A stretch of DNA of 64,000 nt from Paroedura picta (GCF_049243985.1 NC_135371.1:823501-887500), one strand, 5' to 3'; shown: positions 49,512 through 60,430, counted from the first letter of the stretch. The notes: generated by a model not told the origin, from the letters alone. Numbers and translations: made by a program.

Positions 49512-49681
49512 AGAGGGGGGGGGAAGATGGACAGAAAGAAGGAAGGGGAGACAGACCGACCCAAGGTCACTCAAGAAACTTCTGCAGCTCAGTCGAAATC
49601 TGAACTCGCATCTCACAACTGCAACATTCTACCTTCCACTGCCCCCCCCCCCGATTCCTCCCTTACCTGAGCTGGCTCCAT
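45232..49681 (-). CDS. Gene 4: KRAB C2H2 zinc-finger protein, complete
   Basis: Exons 49681-49667 (MEPAQ), 48047-47921 (KRAB A) and 46331-45232 (zinc fingers). Total 1,242 nt, 413 residues plus stop; phases 0 and 1 agree. MEPAQ spliced onto a KRAB exon is a common start in this family. Expected role: DNA-binding repressor acting through TRIM28-type corepressors. Nine standard fingers and one broken finger. No SCAN exon was seen upstream; it is not a close paralogue of genes 1-3. The 3' flank beyond the stop is a CR1 LINE on the same strand. Confidence 0.9.
46935..47235 (+). mobile_element. LINE ORF2 fragment interrupted by a MITE
   Basis: Plus frame [20 protein letters not shown] then [10 protein letters not shown], typical of the C-terminus of L2/CR1-like LINEs; continues after the hAT-like element with HQAFG-type sequence. 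Confidence 0.6.
47042..47135. mobile_element. Short hAT-like MITE inside a LINE remnant
   Basis: CAGGGGTGGTC ... GACCACCCCTG ends with exact 8-bp duplication CCTTAGAC (47034-47041, 47136-47143). The host DNA on both sides is LINE-like. Confidence 0.88.
47380..47540 (+). mobile_element. tRNA-derived SINE, 3' part
   Basis: GAGAGCTGTTCTCACAGAGC to AAATCCAACTCTTCTTCTT, in the gene 4 intron after KRAB. Confidence 0.8.
47921..48047 (-). CDS. Gene 4 KRAB A-box exon
   Basis: 127 nt between CTTCCAG and GTAAGG. Encodes [20 protein letters not shown] and [17 protein letters not shown] of the consensus reads EV followed by YVYF; the MLE motif is intact. Confidence 0.92.
48350..48645 (+). mobile_element. 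tRNA-derived SINE, full length
   Basis: GAGAGCCAGTTTGGTGAAGT head with A and B boxes (GTGGTTAGGAGTG; GGGTTCGATTC), body and (CTT)n tail. A good reference copy for the family. In the gene 4 intron upstream of KRAB. Confidence 0.88.
48975..49280 (-). mobile_element. tRNA-derived SINE carrying a nested MITE
   Basis: AGTTGGTGTTTGTATTTCGC to the MITE at 49012, then GTCTCAAAGCAGCTTACAAA and GAGAGCTCTGAAAGAACTGG. Confidence 0.83.
49012..49147. mobile_element. hAT-like hairpin MITE inside a SINE
   Basis: Ends CAGAGGTAGTC ... GACTACCCCTG; exact 8-bp duplication ACCTGGAG (49004-49011, 49148-49155). The split host is a minus-strand tRNA-derived SINE whose sequence resumes directly after the element. 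Confidence 0.92.
49446..49509 (+). repeat. (GA)n microsatellite
   Basis: About 30 GA units, next to a dispersed-repeat piece (49320-49442) related to the 134-bp array unit. Confidence 0.95.
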
Positions 49682-49732
49682 CGTCCCCAATGAGGGGACG
49701 GTCCAGGGGGTGGCACCACTGCCTGTGAGACA
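49667..49732 (-). CDS. Gene 4 start exon
   Basis: Bounded by TCTCACAG (before 49732) and GTAAGG (after 49667). Contains leader and ATG GAG CCA GCT CAG at 49681-49667, phase 0. The start fits the usual MxPAQ opening of KRAB proteins. Confidence 0.78.
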
Positions 49733-49989
49733 CACAAGGGGAAAACTTTTTCATTCGTAATCTTAGAGTATTTATTTATCTCCTGGTAGGAAGCAGACCC
49801 TTCCCAGCTTCCCAGGCTGCTGGTTCTCCTAAGGGACACCGACGGCTCTCGTTCTGACAGGGGAAGCTCCGACTCTCAAAGGCTCAGCCCCCGCCCCCCA
49901 CCCCACAAACTCTGAGATGCTACCAGACCCCGGTCCAGCTCTTCTACCCTTCAGGAACTATGTGGACGGTTCCTGGCCCCATTGTCTCT

Positions 49990-50220
49990 CAGAACCACCG
50001 TGTTGCCCTTTCCGCTCCTGCTGCAAGATTGCCCAGCGTCTGTGGCTGCATTTTAGGAAGTGCTCTCTGGTTTCGTCCTTAAGCATCTCAGGAGAGCCCT
50101 GCTGGGCCAGGCCAGGGAGGGCCCCTCCAGTCCAGCCTCCCGTCTCACCAGGGGCTCTTGAGGGCCAGCCACCGGGCAGGGAGGGGACGGCTGTGAAAAC
50201 GCGGCTGCCATCCGTTCCAC
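49990..50220 (+). repeat. Dispersed repeat related to the 134-bp array unit
   Basis: AGGAGAGCCCTGCTGGGCCA ... CAGTCCAGCCTCCCGTCTCA. A second relative is 49325-49442 on the minus strand, a third is 56023-56155 on the plus strand. Confidence 0.7.
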
Positions 50221-50639
50221 TCCCCCCCCTGCCCATATTCTGATGAGCACCAAGGAGAGGCCTGCAGGATTTGAGCCACTACCTCAGGTAGGGAAGACGG
50301 CTCAGTGGACACAAACGGGCTCTGCCAGCTGGGCAGACCAGTGGGGGAAACGGGGTCAAGATGGGGACCTGACCTGGGGCCAGTCTATTTCCCGTCTGTT
50401 GCAGGAATGCGAGCGTCACACTTTCCAGGGAGATGCGACCGAGCTCTTTGGGGGCTCCCCACCTGCCACGGAGTGGCTGGAACATTTAGGTGCTCGTATT
50501 TATTAGGGCTGCCAGGCTCCCTACTCACCCCCAGTGTGGTGTGGGGTGAGGGGTGCCTGAACCAGGCTGGGGGAGTCCTGGGGCCCAAAGCCACACAAGT
50601 CCCCTCTCCAAAGCAGACCCTGCTCTCCAGGGGAACAGT

Positions 50640-51010
50640 ATGGCTGCGTTCTCTACCCCGCTTTCCACTACTTAAGGAGTCTCAAGGTGGCTTCTGATGG
50701 CCTTCCCTTCCTCTCCCCACAACAGATAGCCTGTGAGGTAGGCAGGGCTGAGGGAGCTCTGACAGAACTGCTCTGCCAAAAAAGCTCTCATAGGACTGTG
50801 GCTGGCCCCAGGTCACCCAGCAGTCCTCATGTGGACGAAGAGCTGGGGATCAAACCGAGCAGCTGACCAACCCCTTTCCTTTCCTCGCCCCCGGGAGGTA
50901 GGTGGAGCTGCGAGAGCTCTGAGAGAACTGCTCAGACTGGCCCAAAGTCACCCAGCGGGCTGCATGGGGAGGAGGAGGAGGAGGAGTGGGGCACCGAACC
51001 CGGTTCTGCT
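50640..51010 (-). mobile_element. Two adjacent tRNA-derived SINE copies
   Basis: Copy 50640-50860 and a 5' part at 50890-51010, both reversed; the second runs into the gene 4 CpG island. Confidence 0.78.
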
Positions 51011-51640
51011 CTTGCGAGGCTCCCTCGTGGCCCGCGCTGGGCTCCTCCGCAGGGCAGTGGCTGGAGCCCCTTCCTTGGGGGGTGGCCCAGAAGGGGGGGG
51101 GGAGGCACCCCTGGCCCTCCCGCCCCCTCCAGCTTTGATCCCCCCCAAAGAAGGACCCCCCCCCTTGTCCCCCTCTTGCATCCGCCCGGGCTCGACCCCT
51201 GAAGCCGCCGCGGCAGGCTGGGCTGGGGGGGGGCGGGGGGAGGCAGCCGCAGCCCCCCTGCTCAGGCGGGGGCGGGGCAGGAAGGGGCGTGGCCGGCCCG
51301 GGAGTCCCCGCCCCCGCCGCTCTAGGCCGCCGCGCTCCCTCTTTTAACCCGCTCCTTCCCAGGGGAGGCGAAGGCGCCGGGAGCGCGGGTTTACGGGCTC
51401 TTCGCCTTCTGGCGCTGCCAACCTCCCGGCGCGAGGGGGAGATCTCCCGGAATGAGCTCGCATCTCCCGGCGACCCCTTGCTTTCTCTCCCGGAGGGAGG
51501 GAGGGAGGCAGAGCCTCGCGGGAAACGTGTCGCCGGGCGGCCGTGCCAAAATTGGGGCATTTGAAGGACTGCGCCGGAATCTGAATCCCGCCAGGCGCCC
51601 GGGAGTTGGGGGGCACAGGGCACTCCCCCCCCACCCCACC
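50990..51640 (-). promoter_or_regulatory. CpG island, likely promoter region of gene 4
   Basis: Dense CpG and GC-box-like GGGGCGGGGC around 51265-51300. It lies 1.3 kb upstream of the gene 4 start exon. No first-exon donor could be picked with confidence. Confidence 0.5.
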
Positions 51641-51739
51641 CCCTGCACGGATGTTTTAAGTGTTTTAATAAAACATGTTATAGGATCACTGAACGTGGAG
51701 GGGTCATCTAGACCACCTAGTCCAACGTCCTGCTCAGAA

Positions 51740-52575
51740 GACGGAGGGTCGGGATTTATGCCCCGCTCTCCACTGCCCGAAGGAGTCTCAAAGCGGCTTC
51801 CAATCGCCTTCCCCTCCTCTCCCCACAACAGACACTTTGTGAGGCAAGTGGGGCTGAGAGAGCTCTGAGAGAACCGCTCAGTCAGAACAGCGCTATCAGG
51901 GCTGTGACTAGCCCATGGTCACCCAGCTGGCTGCCTGTGGAGGAGGAGAGGGGGGTTCAACCCCAGCTAGCCGGATTAGGAGTTGCTGCTCTTCACCAGG
52001 ACGCCACGTAGGCTCTTGTCTTGCAGGCAAAAGGAAGAGCGGGGCGGTGCTGGGGGGGGGGAGACTCCCCTAAAGCTGAAGGGCTGGAACAAAACGGCCT
52101 CTTGTGTCGGCAGGGCTGGGGGGAGATGTTGGCCTTCCGCCCAGGGTCCCGTCCCAAGGAGGGAGCAGGCAGGGATGGAGCCGGCTGCAGCCTTGAGCCC
52201 ATAAGGGAGGGAGGATTCGGCCTTCCCATCTGCTGGCCCCAGGGCAGAAAGGGGCAGGAAACAGTCCAGAGATGGCGGGTCAAGCGGGAGTTTGTGGGCA
52301 CTGCGTGAAAGTGAAATGAAGGAGCAGCAGGCGGAGGAGGAGGGATCACAGGAGCCACTTCATCACCCAAGCGTCCTTTGCCCGTGGAATTCGCTCTGCG
52401 GGGAGAAGTAGGAGAGCTGGTTGTTGTCCCCCGCTTTTCCCTGCTCAAGCTGACAATCTCCTTCCCTTCCCCACAACAGGCACCCTGTGAGGTGGGTGGG
52501 GCTGAGAGAGCACTGGAAGAACTGCTCTGCCAGAACAGCTCTAAGAGAACTGTGATTGGCCCAGGGTAACTTTTA
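51740..52575 (-). mobile_element. tRNA-derived SINE copies
   Basis: Copies at 51740-52010 and 52420-52575, each with CCCCACAACAG and GCTGAGAGAGC landmarks. The DNA between (52020-52420) has no recognised feature. Confidence 0.75.
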
Positions 52576-52579
52576 AATC

Positions 52580-54320
52580 TGTAGGTCCCGAGGTGGGCCC
52601 CGACACTAGAAGTGATTTGAGCTCTTTATTAGGGCCCCAGTGTGGTACAAGAAGGACTGAACTGAAGCAACCAACCCCCCCACAAAAAAACAATAAAACC
52701 AACTTATCTACACAAGCAGAGGATGGATCTCTCCCCCCCCCCCCGTATGTCCCGTTGGTCAGTTTCATTTTCAGCTGACTGGATCTAGCTGCGCATTGGC
52801 CAATTATATTGTAAGCTCCGATCCTGTTCCAGACATCAAGCTCCGTCCTCTGCAGGTCCACAGACACAACAGTCACCCAGCTGGCTGCCTGTGGAGGAGG
52901 AGCGGGGAATCAAACCTGGCTCTCCAGCCCCTCTTGACCACGACTCCAGGCTGGCTCTCTGGGGTGGTGGTTACAAGCCTGGACAGCTTCCAGAGGGGAC
53001 TGGATAAACATCTGGGGCAGGGGTCCCTCGGTGGCTATTCGACTGACTCATGGCGCAGATGGAACGCTCTCTCTGGGGTGGTGCTTGGGGGCAAGATGGG
53101 GAGGGCCTCCAGATGGCTCGTGGGTTTTGGCCACTGTGTGGTACAAAGTGTCGGACTGCGCAAGACATTGGCCTGATCCAACATGGTTTCACTTTCATTC
53201 TTAGGATTGGGGCAGGGATGCTCTGCCTTCTTGGTGCTTGGGGGGGGGGGTAAGAGTGGGAAGCCTTCTGGATTTCTGCCCTGCTGGAGGACCTCCTGAT
53301 GGCCCCTGGGTCTGGGCCCCTGGGTAACACGGAGGGCTGGCCTGGATGAGCCCTTGGCCTGATCCAACATGGCCTCTCTGACGTTATTTTCTATGTGTGA
53401 ATGAATACGATGGACAGGACTGACTTGCCCGTTAGGCACAGTAACCAAGATGTCTAGGGCCTGTTTTAATTTCTTGTAAAACCAGAAGAAAATTGTTTCA
53501 TTTTTTCCTCCCATAAGGAAAAAATGAAATGTCAGGGCCCATGAAAATCTATTAAGCTTTGCTTAAGACAGATAAGAAAGTTAATGTTTAAAAAGTTATA
53601 TCAAAAATAATCTTTAATATTGATCTGATTATTGTGGGAGGGGCCCCCACGGCAAACGTGCGAGTGACCTACGAAGGTCATAATGAGAGCCGCCAGATTC
53701 ACACTCGTGGCTGGAAATTGCCCATTGACGTCTGGGTCACCAATTACCCCCGACATTCCTGCCTGGGGGGCAAACCACAGGCTCCCGCTTTTGAAAGAGA
53801 CCTGTGGTCTTGCAAAGAGAGCCCGGGGGGGGGGGGGGAATTCTTTCACAAAACATGTCGGGGAATTTCAGCGGAGCAAAGACCCTCAAAGGCCGGCTGG
53901 AAGAAGAGCAAAGGAGCTTGGACAGGCTGGGCTGTTCTCTCACCATGTCCCAAGGCAATTTTCGCCCTGGGGTAAAAGAGCCGTCTGTGGGGAACAAAGG
54001 ACTCTTCTGCTCCACTGGAGCCTCCCCGTTTCCATCCCATGCTGGAGAGATCTAAGCGGGCCCAAAACGAGGCCTGGATTTCATGCTGCGGTTCTAGACA
54101 GCCAGTCACTTTTTGGCTCATCTCCATCACGTTCCTGTGGCAAACGTCAGTGTTTAGACTGGCAGATTGTGAGAACTTGCAGGGTTGTTGTGTTGATAAA
54201 ATGAGGGAAGGGGAATGTTTTTGCAGAGATTGAATGTGCCACAGAGGCGAAGCACCAAGCTGCTTAAAAGAATAAAATAATTCTATTGAGAAGAGAAACA
54301 AACTTTGTATAGAAAGAGTA
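52580..54320. other. Gene-free stretch
   Basis: A SINE head piece at 52870-52970 and LINE-like TGGCCTGATCCAACATGG pieces at 53170-53380; 53400-54320 has no recognised feature. Confidence 0.45.
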
Positions 54321-54323
54321 GAA

Positions 54324-54830
54324 TCACAGAATCACAGAATCACAGAATCACAGAATCCCAGAATCCTAGAGTTGGAAGGGGCCATACAGGCCATCTAGTC
54401 CAACCCCCTGCTCTACGCAGGATCAGCCCTAAGCATCCTAAAGCATCCAAGAAAAGTGTGTATCCAACCTTTGCTTGAAGACTGCCAGTGAGGGGGAGCT
54501 CACCACCTCCTTAGGCAGCCTATTCCACTGCTGAACTACTCTGACTGTGAACATTTTTTTCCTGATATCTAGCCTATATCGTTGTATTTGTAGTTTAAAC
54601 CCATTACTGCGTGTCCTGTCCTCTGCAGCCAGCAGAAACAGCTTCCTGCCCTCCTCCAAGTGACAACCTTTCAAATACTTAAAGAGGGCTATCATGTCCC
54701 CTCTCAACCTCCTTTTCTCCAGGCTGAACATTCCCAAGTCCCTCAACCTATCTTCATAGGGCTTGGTCCCTTGGCCCCAGATCATCCTCGTCACTCTCCT
54801 CTGTACCCTTTCAATTTTATCGACGTCCTT

Positions 54831-54835
<5 letters not shown>
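54324..54835 (-). mobile_element. CR1 LINE 3' end
   Basis: Minus frame 54794-54438: LRDLGMFSLEKRRLRGDMIA, FTVRVVQQWNRLPKEVV. Tail with four AATCACAG units at 54324-54356, then AGAGTTGGAAGGGGCCA. Confidence 0.9.

Positions 54836-54912
<77 letters not shown>
54834..54912 (+). repeat. (GA)n microsatellite at the end of a CR1 copy
   Basis: About 39 uninterrupted GA units beginning where CR1 homology stops. Confidence 0.95.
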
Positions 54913-54914
<2 letters not shown>

Positions 54915-56020
54915 CTAACTGTCTAACTGTTGTTCTTTCATTCTGCCTGTTCCGGAGGCAAGCAGGGAGGGAGTGTGCTCAAAGGAGCAGGAAGTCTCCA
55001 AAGGAGCCAATCTGGAACCAGCAGGAGATTGTTTAAAAAATACCAGGAAGTTCCTAATCTGAAGAAGCTCCCACGTCTCCTCTGAGAGATGGCTTTTCTT
55101 CATGTGTTGTGGAATTATACACACTACAGATTTTGTGCATTCCAGCAATGTCGGCACCACCCAGAGCTCCTCGGAGAAAATCTGGTTCAAAATTAGATTT
55201 CATTGAACAAAGGAGTGATTGACTGAAGCCCACAGGCTGGCTCTGATCGGGGCACGCAGGGCCGTTGGGACCACCGCATTTGGGTGGGTCGCCCGGTCAG
55301 TCAGAAGCAGCAGAACCAAGTCTGAGTCGGGGCCACCTAGAGGACCAGCAACATTTTATTTGAGGGACACGCTTTTGTGTGTGGGCCCACCTCTTCCGAA
55401 GGTCTGAGTCCCTCTTTCAATCATGGAAGCAGCAGGGGGAGGCCTCAGCCTCCACCGCCCATTGTCGGCTCTCCAGGTCAGGCTGAGATGCCGGCCACAC
55501 CTAGAAAGAGACAAGAATGAATAATAATAGTAAGGAAGGGGGCAAGAAAGCAAGTCCAGATGTATGTTCTTCCCGAGCTGGAAAGTCCTGAGAAGAACGC
55601 CAAATACCTGAACAAAAAAGGAGCGGTCTTTCTTTGCATTGCGAAAGCCGTAGCCCTAATACTGTTTGGTTACGCCCCCAAAACTGGATGCAGTTTGGGC
55701 CAGAAGGCCAGAAGAAAGCCAGAAGGAGTCGTGATCAATTTATTGGTTTATTAAAAGATCCTGCTTCCACCTTGGGATTCAAGAGAGTCTACAATTGCAA
55801 ACATTACAAGAATACACGGCGAAATAAAACACTCTTTAATTTTTCCCCTTGGGTTGTTTTAGCTCCCAGAAAACTGGCTCGGCCTTAATTTAAAACACAT
55901 TCTGTAGATTTGAAAAGCTGCCTGTAAAACAGGGAATTGTGTGGGCAGAAGCATTCCTGGGAAATGCATCCTGGGGACTCCGGGGAGCCCTTGCTGAAGA
56001 CCAGATGTCCGTGTTTACAT
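54913..56020. other. Gene-free stretch
   Basis: Only a dispersed-repeat piece at 55277-55440 recognised. Confidence 0.45.
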
Positions 56021-56022
56021 AA

Positions 56023-56380
56023 GACCCTCAGAAGAGCCCTGCTGGGTCAGACCAGTGCGGGTCCATCTGGACCAGCATCCTGTTTCACACAGTGGCCAGC
56101 CAGTTCTTCTGCAGGGCCAGCAACAGGGAAGAAAGGCCTTCCCCTAAGGTTGCCTCCTGTCCCTGGATCTCAGATATTAACTGCTTCTGAATGTGGAGGT
56201 TCTCTTTAATCCCTGCGCCTGGTAGCTACTGAAAGACCTCTCCCCCATGAGTCTGTCTAATCCCCTTTTCAAATCTGTATATTCCTGTGGTCACCACGAC
56301 ATCCTCTGGCAGGGAATTCCACATTTGGAGCCCTTGGAGCTATTTCCTTTTGTCCGTTCTGCACCGACTCCCTGTCTGCA
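56023..56380 (+). repeat. Dispersed repeat, likely source type of the 134-bp array
   Basis: AGAAGAGCCCTGCTGGGTCA, CAGTTCTTCTGCAGGGCCAG, GGCCTTCCCCT in the same order and spacing as the minus strand of one array unit, then further LINE-like DNA. Confidence 0.72.
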
Positions 56381-56540
56381 TCACTGGTGTCCTCGTTTTC
56401 TGGTATTTTGGGAGAGGGAAAGAAGAAGAAGAAGAAGGATGCTTTAGGATGCTTAGGGCTAATCCTGCGTTGAGCAGGGGGTTGGACTAGATGGCCTGTA
56501 TGGCCCCTTCCAACTCTATGATTCTATGATTCTATGATTC

Positions 56541-56542
<2 letters not shown>

Positions 56543-56571
<29 letters not shown>

Positions 56572-56603
56572 AAGAAGAAGAAGAAGAAGAAGAAGAAGAA
56601 GAG
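56543..56603 (+). repeat. (GAA)n microsatellite between CR1 and SINE ends
   Basis: About 20 GAA units between a CR1 3' tail (GATTCTATGATTCTATGATT) and the 3' end of a minus-strand SINE. Confidence 0.95.
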
Positions 56604-56880
56604 TTGGTTCTTAGATGCTGCTTTTCTCTACCCAAAGGAGGCTCAAAGCGGATTACAGTCACCTTCCCATTCCTCTCCCCACAACAGACACCCTGTGGGG
56701 TGGGTGAGGCTGAGAGAGCCCTGATATTCCTGCTCGGTCAGAACAGTTTTCTCAGTGCTATGGCGACCCCAAGGTCACCCAGTTGGCTGCATGTGGGGGA
56801 GTGCAGAATCGAACCAGATTAGAAGTCCGAACCAGATTAGAAGTCCGCACTCCTAACCAGGACACCAAAGAATGTTACCG
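56585..56880 (-). mobile_element. tRNA-derived SINE
   Basis: (GAA)n, GAGTTGGTTCTTAGATGCTG, then the standard reversed body; a 19-bp piece GAACCAGATTAGAAGTCCG is doubled near 56814-56846. Confidence 0.83.
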
Positions 56881-57097
56881 TGGGCCACTCTCCCCATAAT
56901 CCCTCTCACTGTTACCTGCATCGTTACAGAAACCTCTCCTAACTCCCCCATCCCTTACATCTCCTCAGGCTTTACTCACACGGGAGGGGCTCCAACCCCC
57001 TCCTCATCTTGCTTGCCCTCCTCTGGATTTCCCCCACCCTGGCGGAGTTGTTTTCGGGATACGGTGAGCAGAACTACTAGTTCAGCACTTTTAAATA

Positions 57098-57400
57098 CTG
57101 ATGGCCATCTTCAAGTATTTAAAAGGGAGCCATATGGAGGATGGAGCAGAATTGTTCTCTCTTGCCCCAGAGGGACAGACCAGAACCAATGGGATGACAT
57201 TAATTCAAAAGAAATTCCATCTAAACATCCGGAAGAAGTTCCTGAGAGTCAGAGCGGTTCCTCAGTGGAAGAGGCTTCCTCGGGAGAAAAATCTTCCTTG
57301 GAGATTTTTAAGCAGAGGCTGGAGAGCCGTCTGACGGAGAGGCGGATTCTGGGAAGGCTCAAGGGGCTGGCAGGGGGCAGGGGGTGAGTGAGAGGGTTTA
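57098..57400 (+). mobile_element. CR1 LINE 3' fragment
   Basis: Plus frame from 57101 encodes [20 protein letters not shown] and IRKKFLRVRAVPQWKRLPRE. Both ends are lost. Confidence 0.85.
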
Positions 57401-57779
57401 AGCCCATCCCAGCGGGCCCTCTCCTCTGCTGCCCACAGGTGCCACTCCCTGACAGCCTGTCAGCCAGTTCACGAGAGACTCCCTGTCCCCTCTCAGCCTC
57501 CTCTTCTCCAGGCTGAACATTCCCAAGAAGCCGTCAAGCTGTCATTCCGGGGGATCCCCAGGTCCCGCCTGGAGGCTGGCATCCCTGAACCTCTGTGGGG
57601 CATGAGGTCCCAGAGTCCCCCATCCCAAGCTGCCTTTTCTAGGGAGGGGGGGAGGGGGCACTGATCTCTGCAGTCTGGAGAGGAGGGCTCATTCTGGGGG
57701 GGGGATCTCCTGGTCCGCCCTGGAGGCTGGCATCCCCACGAGACCACCCCGGGGACAGCTTCGGAGCCCCACTTTCTCC

Positions 57780-57957
57780 CTGGGCTCGGGCCAATCCGGA
57801 GGAGCCCCTTCTGCCCCCCCCCGCCTTTCCCGCCCCCGCCTTTCCCGCCCCACCTCTCCCCCCCCCACCCCAGCCCACCCCTTCGCCCGGCCAAGCGGCT
57901 CCGCGCGAGGAGGAGGGAGGGAGGGAGGCGCCGGCGGACTTTCTGCGCTCCGTCCGG
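57780..57957 (+). promoter_or_regulatory. CpG island promoter of the plus-strand gene at 57958
   Basis: GC- and CpG-rich, with repeated CCCGCCCC Sp1-like boxes on the plus strand, ending just before an ATG with a coding-like first exon. Confidence 0.55.
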
Positions 57958-58039
57958 ATGGCGTGGACGAGGCGGCGCTGGCTGCTGCTGCTGCTGGGTC
58001 TGGGGGCGACCGCCCTGCTCCTTCTGCGGGGCTGCTCCG
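57958..58039 (+). CDS. First coding exon of an unrecognised secreted or membrane protein
   Basis: ATG opens 27 codons plus one base before CCG|GTGAGT. The peptide MAWTRRRWLLLLLGLGATAL continues LLLRGCS: a basic N-terminus and a 16-residue hydrophobic core, fitting a signal peptide or a type II signal anchor as in Golgi glycosyltransferases. The context is a CpG island. No later exon was found before the tandem array at 60.86 kb, so the rest probably lies past the window. Family not identified. Confidence 0.55.
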
Positions 58040-58195
58040 GTGAGTCCTTCTGAGGGCGGAATTCGCACCCAGACCTTCGGTGGAAGGGTTGGGAAGGACG
58101 CGGGGTTATTTCCTCCCCTTGCAGGGTGGAGGATGGGGAAGGCCAGGGCATCCCGAGTCCGGCTGGGGACCCTTTCTGGGCATGGAGAAGAGCAC

Positions 58196-58240
58196 TTTGT
58201 GTGTGTGTGTGTGTGTGTGTGTGTTTCTGTGTGTGTGTGT
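58196..58240 (+). repeat. (GT)n microsatellite
   Basis: GT run with one interruption, in the first intron of the 57958 gene. A (GAT)n run also occurs at 34727-34763. Confidence 0.92.
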
Positions 58241-58509
58241 GCTGCAGGCAGGCAGGCAGAGCCCCTGGTTGGCACCCGGAAGGTCCCAGCTGGCTCCCAT
58301 GCCCACCTCGTCCAGGAAAGGATCAAGGGGGCAGGGTGGGGGCAGAAGAGACCTCTGCCGGAGAGCCTGGAGAATCCTGCCCAGCCTGGGGAGATGGGTT
58401 GGTCTAAATCTCGCATGCAGGAGCACCTTGACGACAAACCGAGTTTAACTCTGGGCAGGAGCTTTTGGGTGCCGGCACCCTTCCTGGGTCTGAGTCCAGC
58501 AGGGCTCCT

Positions 58510-58822
58510 CCATGAGCCTCTTGTGGCGCACATGAGCCTCTTGTGGCGCAGAGTGGTAAGGCAGCGATATGCTGTCTGGAACTGTCTGCCCATGAGGTTG
58601 GGAGTTCGATCCCAGCAGCCGGCTCAAGGTCAACTCAGCCTTCCATCCTTCCGAGGTCGGTAAAATGAGTACCCAGCTTGCTGGGGGGTAAACGGTCATG
58701 ACTGGGGAAGGCACTGGCAAACCACCCTGTATTGAGTCTGCCATGAAAACGCTAGAGGGCGTCACCCCAAGGGTCAGACATGACTCGGTGCTTGCACAGG
58801 GGATACCTTTACCTTTACCTTT
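58510..58822 (+). mobile_element. Sauria-type SINE with duplicated head and 53-bp flanking repeats
   Basis: The 20-bp start CATGAGCCTCTTGTGGCGCA is present twice (58511-58530, 58531-58550). The element is flanked by an identical 53-bp direct repeat, 58457-58509 and 58823-58875. Confidence 0.92.
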
Positions 58823-58904
58823 AGGAGCTTTTGGGTGCCGGCACCCTTCCTGGGTCTGAGTCCAGCAGGGCTCCTTGAAGACCTGTGAAGTCTGATTCTG
58901 GATA

Positions 58905-59410
58905 TAGAAGAAGAAGAAGAAGAGTTGGTTCTTATATGCCACTTTTTTCTACCCGAAGGAGTCTCAAAGTGGCTTCCAATCGCCTTCCCTTTCCTCTCCC
59001 CACAACAGACACCCTGTGAGGTGGGTGAGGCTGAGAGAGCCCTGAGATTCCTGCTTGGTCAGAACAGTTTTATCAGTGCCGTGGCGAGCCCAAGGCCACC
59101 AAGCTGGCTGCATGTGGGAATCGAACCCGGCATGCCAGATCAGAAGTCCGCACTCCTGACCACGCCACCCAGCGGGCTCTGCACACACGGACACATCCCA
59201 AGGAGTCCCAAAGCGGCTTGCAAATACCTTTTGCTTCCCCTCCCTGCAACAGACACCCTGCGAGGCAGGTGGGGCTGAGAGAGCTCTGAGAGAACTCCTA
59301 ACTTGGGATGTGGGGATGTCCTAACTAACTGCATGTGGGGGAGGAGTGGGGAATCACACCTGACTCACCAGGTTAGAAGCTGCTGCTCTTGGCCAGGACA
59401 ACAGGCTGGC
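58905..59410 (-). mobile_element. Two tRNA-derived SINE copies
   Basis: 58910-59165 (GAGTTGGTTCTTATATGCCA start) and 59190-59400, head to tail, both reversed. Confidence 0.82.
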
Positions 59411-59859
59411 TCCCATCTACCTGTGGAGGGGGGGGCATTTGAAAGACAACGCAGTTTAATTCAAGGTGTGAGCTTTCGTGCGCATGCCCACTTCCGGACA
59501 AGTGGAATAGGAACGACCAGCCCATCCCCCTAGATAGAGGGGGGAGCAGGAAAGTAGCCCCTAGTGTGACAGTTCCCTTCCCTATGTCCCCCCCACCCCC
59601 CAAATTAAACCCAAACAAATGCTTGTTCTTCCTGCGGGGCCCCAGGATCTGTTATGCACCTTCCTCATGCGCCATGCTGGGTTGCTGCTTCTCCCTCTGC
59701 CTGGGGGTGCCCACTGGTCACTTCTGCTGGAGCGCCTCTGAAGAAGCATGCGGCACACGAAAGCTGCCATGCGGCGGAGAACATGGTGGGTTTTCAAGGT
59801 GCCCTGCTGGACTCAGAGTTTATTCTGCCTGCACACGAAAGCACATGGGAGCCTCCGCA

Positions 59860-60430
59860 GCCAGCTGGGGGTCGTGGTTCGGAGCAGCAGCCTCTAACCT
59901 GGAGAGCCAGTTTGGAGTCCCCACCTCCTCCTCCTCCACATGCAGCCAGGTGGGCAACCTTGGGCCAGTCACAGTTCTCTCAGAGCTCTCTCAGGCCAGC
60001 CTGCCTCACAGGGTCCCTGTTGTGTGGAGAGGAAGAGATGACAATTGTGAACCACTTTGAGACTCCTTCAGATAGTGAAAAGTGAGGTACAAAAAATAAA
60101 ACCCAGCTCTTCTTCATGCAGAGTTAGCAGTTCTCGGTAACTACATCTCTCGGTTCTGGTTACCATGGAGGCAGCTTGATGTCGCGGTAAAGAGGGGCGA
60201 CCTCTAAGCTGGAGAATCGGGTTTGTTTCCCCACTCCTCCAGAGGCAGCCGGCTGGGCGACCTTGGGCCAGTCACAGTTCTCTCAGAGCTCTCTCAGGCT
60301 CACCTATCTCGCAGGGTGTCTGTTGTAGGGAGGAGAAGGGATCAATGGTTGTAAGCTGCTTTGGGGCTCCACTGGGGAGTGCAAAGCGGAATATAAAAAA
60401 ACAGCAGCTCTTCTTCTTCAAAAGGGTTGT
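59860..60430 (+). mobile_element. Two tRNA-derived SINE copies
   Basis: 59860-60118 and 60170-60425, each from a GTGGTTCGGAG- or GCGGTAAAGAG-type head to AGCTCTTCTTC. Confidence 0.8.

Noticed and set aside
57493-58593. 366-codon minus-strand open frame
   Set aside because: Crosses a CR1-like piece, a dispersed repeat, a CpG island and a (GT)n run; low-complexity GC-rich frame, not a gene.
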